64,000 bases of DNA from JACVRW01 sp963820315 (GTDB lineage Bacteria; Actinomycetota; Thermoleophilia; Solirubrobacterales; Thermoleophilaceae). Below the pieces are notes generated by a model. That model did no database searches and was not told the origin of the DNA. It saw nothing but the letters and a program-made list of their open reading frames with translations. Positions 55,541 to 62,247 of this stretch are shown in pieces. A program made the position numbers and the translations under genes. The stretch lies in NCBI GenBank assembly GCA_963820315.1, contig CAWFZK010000036.1, positions 163,836 through 227,835 on the forward strand, given 5' to 3'. How positions within the stretch are numbered: position 1 is the stretch's first letter; every line of letters starts with the position of its first letter.

Positions 55541-56023
55541 ATGCCGAGTGGACCGTTTGCCCACGTGTGCCTGCTCGTCGAGGACCTCGACAAGGCCGTT
55601 GAAGACTGGACCAAGCTGCTGAAGGTGCTGGACCCGGGCCAGCTCGAGGAGCCGCTCGTCCGCTACGAGGACTTCGAGGGCGGCGAGGACCGGATGCGCT
55701 GGGCGACGTTCGTGTCGAACGGCGGCGCCGAGATCCAGCTGATGGAGCCGGCCGCGGACAGCCCGCTTGGCCGCCGGCTTGCAAAGCACGGCGAGCACGT
55801 GCACCACATCTGCTTCACGACCGACGATCCGGACGAGACCGCGCGCCGGCTCGCGGAGGAGGGGCTCTCCACGAGCGGCGAGGTGTCGAGCGACCCGGCG
55901 ATGCCGTGGCAGCGCTGGACCTGGGTGCTGTCCGACAGCGCCCACGGGACGCTCGTCGAGGTGGCGCGGCCGTACCGCGCGGTGGACGGCAAGTGGGAGT
56001 CGGCCTCGCCGGCCGACGCCTAG
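55541..56023 (+). CDS. VOC-fold protein, methylmalonyl-CoA epimerase-like
   Basis: 160 residues from ATG 55541, after a GGAGGGG site. FAHVCLLVEDLDKAVEDWTKLLKVLDP, GAEIQLMEPAADSPLGRRLAKHGEHVHHICFTTDDPDETARRL and GTLVEVARPY place His and Glu as metal ligands of a vicinal-oxygen-chelate enzyme. Length and the E-I-Q-L and H-H-I pattern match methylmalonyl-CoA epimerases, which would fit the mutase nearby. Other VOC reactions cannot be excluded. It is 30 bases ahead of the hydroxyacyl-CoA dehydrogenase gene. Confidence 0.78.
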   Translation: MPSGPFAHVCLLVEDLDKAVEDWTKLLKVLDPGQLEEPLVRYEDFEGGEDRMRWATFVSNGGAEIQLMEPAADSPLGRRLAKHGEHVHHICFTTDDPDETARRLAEEGLSTSGEVSSDPAMPWQRWTWVLSDSAHGTLVEVARPYRAVDGKWESASPADA

Positions 56024-56053
56024 ACGCACACACGAAGACGGAAGGGACGGCTC

Positions 56054-56917
56054 GTGGCAATCGAGAAGGTCGTGGTGGTCGGCGGCGGCACGATGGGCAA
56101 CGGCATCGCCCAGGTGGTCGCCGCGTCGGGACTGGAGGTGACGATCGTCGACGTGGACGACGCGGCGCTCGAGCGTGCGCGCAAGCGGATCGACCGGAGC
56201 CTCGAGCGCTTCGTCAAGTCCGAGCGCCTGTCCGCCGAGGACGCCGACGGCGTCCGCGCGCGCATCTCGACGTCCACCGACCTGGACGCGGCGGCCGCCG
56301 ATGCCGATCACGCCATCGAGACGGTGATCGAGGACCTCGACGTCAAGCGCGACGTGCTGAGAAGGCTCGACGCGGCCTGCCGCGACGACGTCATCTTCGC
56401 CTCCAACACCTCCCAGTTCCCGATCTCGGCGCTCGCGGCGGCCACCTCGCGCGCCGACCGCGTGATCGGCTCGCACTGGTTCAACCCGCCGCCGATGATG
56501 GACCTGATCGAGGTGATCCGCGGCGTCGCTACTTCGGACGAGACGCTCGCGACGACGCTCGGTCTCGCCGAGCGCTACGGCAAGCGAACAGTCGTGTGCC
56601 AGAAGGACACGCCCGGCTTCATCACCTCGCGGCTGATCGTCACGCTCGCGCTCGAGGCGATGCGCATCGTCGAGGAGGGCATCGCCGATCCGGACGACGT
56701 GGACCTGGCCTGCGTCAAGGCGTTCAACCACGCGATGGGCCCGATCGACACGATGGACTACTCCGGCCTCGACACCACGCTGCGCGTAGCCGACAACATG
56801 CGCCACACCTACGGCGAGCGCTTCCTGGCGCCCCAGAACCTGCGCGCGCTCGTGAACGCCGGCCGGCTCGGGCGCAAGAGCGGCACCGGCTTCAAGAGCT
56901 ACGAGCAGGAGAGCTGA
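56054..56917 (+). CDS. 3-hydroxyacyl-CoA dehydrogenase
   Basis: 287 residues from GTG 56054. NAD site VVVVGGGTMGNGIAQVVAASGLEVTIVDVDD; SNTSQFPISALAAATSRADRVIGSHWFNPPPMMDLIEVI holds the catalytic His, and the C-terminal domain has KDTPGFITSRLIVTLALEAMRIVEEGIADPDDVD. It oxidises a 3-hydroxyacyl-CoA, most like 3-hydroxybutyryl-CoA. The next gene starts 2 bases after its stop. Confidence 0.95.
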   Translation: MAIEKVVVVGGGTMGNGIAQVVAASGLEVTIVDVDDAALERARKRIDRSLERFVKSERLSAEDADGVRARISTSTDLDAAAADADHAIETVIEDLDVKRDVLRRLDAACRDDVIFASNTSQFPISALAAATSRADRVIGSHWFNPPPMMDLIEVIRGVATSDETLATTLGLAERYGKRTVVCQKDTPGFITSRLIVTLALEAMRIVEEGIADPDDVDLACVKAFNHAMGPIDTMDYSGLDTTLRVADNMRHTYGERFLAPQNLRALVNAGRLGRKSGTGFKSYEQES

Positions 56918-56919
56918 GC

Positions 56920-57699
56920 GTGCCGGGCCCCGTGACGGTCGAGGTCGGCGGCGGCGTCGCGACGGTGACCGTCGACAACCCACCCGTCAACGCACTCGAC
57001 GACCCCACGCTCGAGGGCCTCGGCGAGGCGGCGCGCCAGGTGTCGGCCGACGAGCAGGTGCGCGCAGTCGTGCTGACGGGCGCGGGCGAGCGCGCCTTCC
57101 TGGCCGGGGCGGACCTGCGCTCGCTCCAGCACGCGCTCGGAACGCCCGAGATGGAGGCGCACGTGGCGCTCACCCGCCCGGTCTTCGACGCCTGGCGCGG
57201 GCTCGACCAGCCGGTCGTGGCGGCCGTCCAGGCGAGCGCGGTGGGCGGCGGCTTCGAGTTCATGCTCGTCTGCGACCTGATCGTCGCCGACCCGCGGGCG
57301 CGCTTCGGCGTCCCCGAGGTCACGCTGGGGCTGATGCCGGGCGGGGGCGGGACCCAGCGGCTGCCGCGGCGCGCCGGCTGGACGGCGGCTGCCGAGCTGC
57401 TGCTGCTCGGGAAGCTCGTCAAGGCCGAGCGCGCTCTCGAGCTCGGGCTCATCAACGCTCTGGCCGAGCAGGGCGACGCCGTTGCCGAAGCGCAGGAGCT
57501 CGCGGCGCGGCTGGCGGCGCTGCCTTCCGTGGCCGTGCAGTCGGTAAAGCGCGCCCTGCGGCAGGCGCTCGAACTCGGGCTCGACGAGGGGCTCGACGCC
57601 GAGCGTGAGCTGTTCCTCAGGGTCGCCGCCTCGGAGGACGCCAGGGAGGGCGCCGAGGCGTTCCTCGCCAAGCGCGAGCCGAGCTTCAGGCACCGCTGA
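56920..57699 (+). CDS. Enoyl-CoA hydratase/isomerase
   Basis: 259 residues from GTG 56920. Crotonase signatures: VTVDNPPVNALDDPTLEGL, AFLAGADLRSL (oxyanion hole), AVQASAVGGGFEFMLVCDLIVADPRARFGVPEVTLGLMPGGGGTQRLPR with catalytic Glu in PEVTLG. It hydrates trans-2-enoyl-CoA. It is translationally close to the preceding dehydrogenase; its end overlaps the convergent MBL gene by 14 bases. Confidence 0.95.
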   Translation: MPGPVTVEVGGGVATVTVDNPPVNALDDPTLEGLGEAARQVSADEQVRAVVLTGAGERAFLAGADLRSLQHALGTPEMEAHVALTRPVFDAWRGLDQPVVAAVQASAVGGGFEFMLVCDLIVADPRARFGVPEVTLGLMPGGGGTQRLPRRAGWTAAAELLLLGKLVKAERALELGLINALAEQGDAVAEAQELAARLAALPSVAVQSVKRALRQALELGLDEGLDAERELFLRVAASEDAREGAEAFLAKREPSFRHR

Positions 57700-58705
57700 A
57701 GCGCGAGGCGCCCGACTCCCCGGGTTGCTCCGACACGCGGCCGGTCGACACGAGGTGCTCGAGGTAGGCCGCCGTCTCCCAGAGGCGCCACACGCGCGTG
57801 CTGCGATCGAGCGAGCCCCCGTGCATGCGCACGAACAGCTCCCAGCCGCTGCCGGGCGCCGCGCGGATCTCGGCCTCGAGACGGTCGACGCGCTCCTCGA
57901 TGCCGGCGATGTTCGCGCTCAGCAGCGCCGGCGGGTCGTCGAGCGGGCGGCCGTGACCGGGGAGAATCAGCCGCACGTCGAGTGACTGAAGCCGCCGGAG
58001 CGACTCGAGATGCTGCGCGACCGGGTCCGCCGAGAAGCCCAGGTCGAAGAACGGGGCGAGTATCGGGCCGACCACGTCGCCCACGATCAGGACCCGCTCG
58101 CGGGGCAGAAGGAGGCACACCTGGGAGGGCGCATGCCCCGGGGTCTCGATCGCCTCGAGGTCCCCCAGTGCAGTCGGGACCCGGGTTCCCTCGCGCAGCG
58201 GCTCGTCGGCGACCAGGTCGCCGTCGATGCCGTCCGTCTCCTCGCGAACGTCCGCCATCTCCGGCACGACCGCCTCCGGCACGCCGAGACGGCGGGCGAG
58301 GCGCTCGCGCTCGGCGCGGTGTCGCTCGGGGTCGCGGAACGCGCCGAGGAAGTGCTCGCCCTCCGTCGATGCCCAGACCCGGCAGCCCGTGCTCTCCGCC
58401 ACCCGCTTCGCGGAGCCGAAATGATCGGAGTGGAGGTGGGTGATCACCAGGTCGCTCACGTCGGCGAGCCGCCGCCCGCAGCCGGCCAGCGCGTGCTCGA
58501 GCGCCTCGAGCCCGCTCGCATGGCCGCCACAGCCGGCGTCCACGAGCACGACGGACCCGTCCGCGCCGTCCAGCGCGTAGGCGTTCGCGTGGCTTATCTG
58601 CGGCCAGGGGGTCGGCAGGCGCAGCCGCCAGAGCCCCTCCGCCACCTCCCGGGCCGAGGCCGCCGACGTGTCGACGGCCCAGCTCGCGGGAGGCGGGCCG
58701 ACCAC
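57686..58705 (-). CDS. MBL-fold metallohydrolase
   Basis: 339 residues. The metal motif HLHSDH is at about residues 91-96, later ligands in ETPGHAPSQVCLLL, LIVGDVVGP and PGHGRP. The C-terminal helical part (ERVDRLEAEIRAAPG ... STRVWRLWETAAYLEHLV) resembles the LACTB2/hydrolase group with an added wing. Thioester or lactone hydrolysis is possible. GTG starts 1 base after the stop of the NTF2-like gene. Confidence 0.85.
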   Translation of the reverse strand: MVGPPPASWAVDTSAASAREVAEGLWRLRLPTPWPQISHANAYALDGADGSVVLVDAGCGGHASGLEALEHALAGCGRRLADVSDLVITHLHSDHFGSAKRVAESTGCRVWASTEGEHFLGAFRDPERHRAERERLARRLGVPEAVVPEMADVREETDGIDGDLVADEPLREGTRVPTALGDLEAIETPGHAPSQVCLLLPRERVLIVGDVVGPILAPFFDLGFSADPVAQHLESLRRLQSLDVRLILPGHGRPLDDPPALLSANIAGIEERVDRLEAEIRAAPGSGWELFVRMHGGSLDRSTRVWRLWETAAYLEHLVSTGRVSEQPGESGASRFSGA

Positions 58706-58706
58706 C

Positions 58707-59114
58707 TCAGAAGGGCAGGTCGAGCGCGAGCGCGAACTCGCGGAACTGCCAGCGGCTGCCGGAGTTGACGCACTCCGCCGTGTAGACGCCGGTCGACTGG
58801 ACGGCGAGCTGGCCGTTGTCGATGACGATCAGCGTCAGCGTCGCGGTGACCTTCGCGTCGCTGTCGCTCTCCTCCTCGTAGCGCACGTTGGTGATCACGT
58901 GACGGCGCCGGTCGGTCTGCCCCTGCGTCGTCGAGCTGATGAACTCCACCACTCCGGAGCCCGGGGAGAACGGCCCCACCGGGTCCGCTCCCTCGATGTA
59001 GATGATGAACGAGGCGTCGTCGTGGAAGACCTGCGCGAGCAGGTCGAAGTCGCGCGCGTCCATCGCCCACGCGTAGTCGGCAAAGAGGTCGTTGATCGCC
59101 TGCCGGTCTGCCAT
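58707..59114 (-). CDS. NTF2-like (SnoaL) protein
   Basis: 135 residues. RQAINDLFADYAWAMDARDFDLLAQVFHDDASFIIYI and VNSGSRWQFREFALALDLPF are typical of the SnoaL-4/ring-hydroxylating-beta-like fold. Asp and His in the pocket may be catalytic, but no reaction can be named. It lies between the SDR and MBL genes, all on one strand with short gaps. Confidence 0.75.
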   Translation of the reverse strand: MADRQAINDLFADYAWAMDARDFDLLAQVFHDDASFIIYIEGADPVGPFSPGSGVVEFISSTTQGQTDRRRHVITNVRYEEESDSDAKVTATLTLIVIDNGQLAVQSTGVYTAECVNSGSRWQFREFALALDLPF

Positions 59115-59143
59115 CTAGCTGCCCTTTCGTCGGATTGGTCGTC

Positions 59144-59944
59144 TCATGCTGTCGTTTCGGTCTCGGCCGGGAAGGCGTCTACGCCGCCGTCCACCACGAT
59201 GCGCTGGCCCGTGACCATGCCGGCGTCCTCGGAGACGACGAAGCGCACGACCCTGGCCACGTCCTCCGGCCGGCAGACGCGCCCGAGCGGTTGTGCCGCG
59301 TCGAGCTCGTCCATGCCCACCAGGCCCAGCTTCGCCTTGACGAGCCGCTCGCCCATGTCCGTCGCGACCAGCCCGGGTGCGACGACGTTCACATGCACAC
59401 CGTGCGCGACCTCCTCCTTGGCCATCGTCAGGGCGAGCGCCTCGAGTGCGGCCTTCGCCATGTTGTATGGGGCGCCGCCGGCGCGCATGGCGGACACCTC
59501 GCTGCTGGAGATCATCACGATGTCTCCGCGCGGGCGCTCGCGCATCTGCGGCAGGAGCAGCTGGGCCAGGCGCATTGCGCTGAAGGCGTGCGTGAGCATC
59601 AGCCGCTCGAACTCCGAAGGATCGGTGTCCGCCACGGTGTTCCCGCGGCTCGCGATGCCGGCGTTGTTGACGACGATGTCGACGAAGCCGAACTCCGCGA
59701 GCACCGCCTCGGCGAGCCGCTCGACCTGGTCGAGGTCGGTCACCGACGCCTGGAAGGCCTTGGCCCGGCCGCCCGCCGTCCGGATCTCCTCGACGGTGGC
59801 GGCGGCCGACTCCTCGTCACGGCGGAAGTTGACGGCCACGGCCGCTCCCGAGGCGGCCAGCTCGAGCGCGATCCCGCGGCCGATTCCCCGGCTGCCTCCG
59901 GTGACGATCGCCACCCTGCCGTCGAGTGCGCGCGCAGCTGCCAT
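59144..59944 (-). CDS. SDR-family oxidoreductase
   Basis: 266 residues from ATG 59944, behind GGAGGTG. NADP site VTGGSRGIGRGIALELAASGAAVAVNFRRDE, NNAG at IVVNNAGIAS, catalytic Ser in VMISSSEVS and YNMAK (Tyr, Lys). FabG-like, so 3-oxoacyl reduction or alcohol oxidation is likely. It heads the minus-strand set SDR-NTF2-MBL and is divergent from the CoA transferase gene. Confidence 0.93.
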   Translation of the reverse strand: MAAARALDGRVAIVTGGSRGIGRGIALELAASGAAVAVNFRRDEESAAATVEEIRTAGGRAKAFQASVTDLDQVERLAEAVLAEFGFVDIVVNNAGIASRGNTVADTDPSEFERLMLTHAFSAMRLAQLLLPQMRERPRGDIVMISSSEVSAMRAGGAPYNMAKAALEALALTMAKEEVAHGVHVNVVAPGLVATDMGERLVKAKLGLVGMDELDAAQPLGRVCRPEDVARVVRFVVSEDAGMVTGQRIVVDGGVDAFPAETETTA

Positions 59945-60007
59945 CTCACCGTCACCTCCTCTCTCCAGACGGGCGAGCGGCAATCTACCTACTCCCATAG
60001 AATCCGA

Positions 60008-60022
60008 CAAGCGTTTGGTTGA
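60008..60022 (+). promoter_or_regulatory. TetR-like operator at the start of the CoA transferase gene
   Basis: CAAGCGTTTGGTTGA (60008-60022) is shared almost letter for letter with the site before the acyl-CoA dehydrogenase (52051-52066). TAGAAT at 59998-60003 could be the -10 box for the CoA transferase gene. Confidence 0.5.
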
Positions 60023-61226
60023 TGAACCGACACAAGCCGGCCCGCTCGAGGGCATCAGGATCATCGACCTGTGTCGGCTGCTGCCGGGCGCCTTCGCCAC
60101 CGGCCTGCTGGGCGACATGGGCGCGGAGGTCATCAAGGTGGAGCAGCCGGGCGTCGGCGACCCGATGCGCACCTACCAGCCGCGCGTCGGCGACACGTCT
60201 GCCTTCACCTGGGTCACGGATCGCAGCAAGCGCTCCGTCGCGCTCAACCTGCGCGACCCGCGCGGGGTCGAGGCCGTCCGGCGGCTGGCGCGCGACGCCG
60301 ACGCCGTCGTCGAGAGCTTCCGCCCGGGCGTGGCCGACCGGCTCGGCGTCGGCTACGACGACCTGCGCGAGCTCAATCCCGCGCTCGTGTACTGCTCGAT
60401 CAGCGGCTACGGCGCGGACGGGCCGCTCGTCGCGGAGGCGGGCCACGACATCAACTACGTCGGGCGCGCCGGACTGCTCAGCCTCACCGGCGTCGGCGGC
60501 CGGCCCGCGGTCCCGGGCGTCACGATCGCCGACCTCGCCGGCGGGTCGCTGATGGGGATCGCCGGCCTCTTGGCCGCGCTCGTGCGCGCCAAGAGCAGCG
60601 GGGAGGGGGACCATGTCGACGTCGCGATGACCGACGGGGCGTTCGCGCTGCAGGCGCTGCTGCTGGGCGCGTTCTTCGCGGAGGGCCGCGACCCCGGCAT
60701 CGAGACGGAGCTCCTGAACGGGGGCTATCCCTGTTACAACCTGTACGAGTGCGCCGACGGCCGCCAGCTCACCATCGGACCGCTCGAGGAGCCCTTCTGG
60801 CGCGAGCTCTGCGACGCCGTCGAGCGCCCCGACCTGCTGGCCACCCAGTTCGACAGGGCCGCGATCCCGGTCTGGCGCGAGCTGTTCGCCACGCGTCCGC
60901 GCGACGACTGGCTGGCGGCGTTCGCCGGCCGCGACGTCTGCGCCGGCCCGCTCAACAAGCTCTCGGAGGCGACGGCCGACCCACAGCTGCTGCACCGCGG
61001 GATGATCACCGAGCAGGAGCACCGGACGGCGGGGCCGGTGCCGCAGGTCGGCACGCCGATCAAGTTCAGGGAGCGGCACGCCGGCCCGCGCGCACCCGCG
61101 CAGGCGCTCGGCGAGTCGACCTCGTCCGTACTCGCCGCGGCGGGCTACTCACGTGATGAGATCGAGCGTTTGTTGGATGATGGGGTGGCCGCGGAACCCG
61201 CGGCTGTCAACGCAAGCGATTGGTAG
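60015..61226 (+). CDS. Family III CoA transferase (CaiB/BaiF type)
   Basis: 403 residues; TTG 60015 is the only plausible start in frame and lies within the operator. LEGIRIIDLCRLLPGAFATGLLGDMGAEVIKVEQPGVGDPMR, VTDRSKRSVALNLRDPRG, YCSISGYGADGPLVAEAGHDINYVGRAG with catalytic Asp in GHDINY, and YPCYNLYECADG identify the family. It moves CoA between acids, perhaps activating an acid for the neighbouring oxidation enzymes. The end of this gene carries another GCAAGCGATTGGT-like site before fgd. Confidence 0.93.
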   Translation: MVDEPTQAGPLEGIRIIDLCRLLPGAFATGLLGDMGAEVIKVEQPGVGDPMRTYQPRVGDTSAFTWVTDRSKRSVALNLRDPRGVEAVRRLARDADAVVESFRPGVADRLGVGYDDLRELNPALVYCSISGYGADGPLVAEAGHDINYVGRAGLLSLTGVGGRPAVPGVTIADLAGGSLMGIAGLLAALVRAKSSGEGDHVDVAMTDGAFALQALLLGAFFAEGRDPGIETELLNGGYPCYNLYECADGRQLTIGPLEEPFWRELCDAVERPDLLATQFDRAAIPVWRELFATRPRDDWLAAFAGRDVCAGPLNKLSEATADPQLLHRGMITEQEHRTAGPVPQVGTPIKFRERHAGPRAPAQALGESTSSVLAAAGYSRDEIERLLDDGVAAEPAAVNASDW

Positions 61227-61229
61227 GCC

Positions 61230-62247
61230 ATGCGGTACGGATACAAGGCATCTGCAGAGCAGTTCGGGCCGCGTGAGCTGCTCGAGTACTCGGTGCTGGC
61301 GGAGCAGGTCGGCTTCGACACGATCGCCGTGTCTGACCACTTCCAGCCCTGGCGCCACAACACGGGGCACGCCCCCAACGCGCTGGTCTGGCTGGGCGCG
61401 CTCGGGCAGGCAACCGAGCGGGCCACGATGGTCACGAGCGTGCTCACGCCGACGCTCCGCTACCACCCGTCGATCATCGCCCAGGCGTTCGGAACGCTCG
61501 GCAGTCTCGATCCCGGCCGCGTCATCCTCGGCGTCGGCACGGGCGAGTCGATGAACGAGACGCCGGCGACGATGATGGACTGGCCCGGCCCGAAGGAGCG
61601 CCGCATGCGGCTGGCCGAGTCGATCAAGCTGATCCGCCAGCTCTGGACGGACGAGCGCGTTACCTTCGAGGGCGAGTACTACGCGACGCGTCAGGCGACC
61701 GATCTACGACCGCCCGGAGGAGCAGGTCCCGATCTACGTGGCGGCCTCGGGGCCGCTGGCCGCGAAGCTCGCCGGCCGCGCGGGCGACGGCTTCATCTGC
61801 ACGAGCGGCAAGCCGATGGAGCTCTACGAGGAGCTGCTCGGCAAGGTGCGCGAGGGCGCCGAGGCGGCCGGCCGCGACGCTGACGCCATGGACCGCATGA
61901 TCGAGATCAAGGTCTCCTACGACCGCGATCCGGAGCTCGCCGAGCCCGCCTGCCACTGGTGGGCCGCACTGGCGCTCACGGGTGAGGAGAAGAGCGGCAT
62001 CGAGGATCCGCTCGAGATGGAGCGCCTCGCCGACGCGAACCTCGACCGCGCGCACACGCGCTTCATCGTCACGAGCGACCCCGAGGAGTGCGTCGAGCGG
62101 ATTCGCCCCTACGTCGAGCTCGGCTTCACACGGCTCGTGTTCCACGGGCCCGGCTACGACCAGCGGCGCTTCCTCGAGCAGTTCTCCGAGGACGTGCTGC
62201 CGCTGCTGCGCGAGCGCTTCGGCGCTGCGGCCGAGGTGACGGCATAG
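61230..62247 (+). CDS. fgd: F420-dependent glucose-6-phosphate dehydrogenase-like enzyme, one frame shift
   Basis: About 338 residues if repaired. LGYKAS-like RYGYKASAEQFGPRELLEYSVLAEQVGFDTIAVSDHFQPWRHNTGHAPNALVW, TSVLTPTLRYHPSIIAQAFGTLGSLDPGRVILGVGTGE match mycobacterial Fgd1 closely, as do AGRAGDGFICTSGKPMELY and VFHGPGYDQRRFLEQF. An extra G near 61700 (GCGACCGATC) breaks the frame between DLRP and IYDRPEEQVPIYVAASGPLA. It should reduce F420 with glucose 6-phosphate and supply F420H2. It sits next to the FO synthase gene, which supports F420 use. Confidence 0.9.

Noticed and set aside
58668..60015. N-terminal extension of the CoA transferase through the SDR, NTF2 and MBL region
   Set aside because: The frame is open only because of high GC; the minus strand carries three clear genes there, and CoA transferase similarity begins at about 60040.
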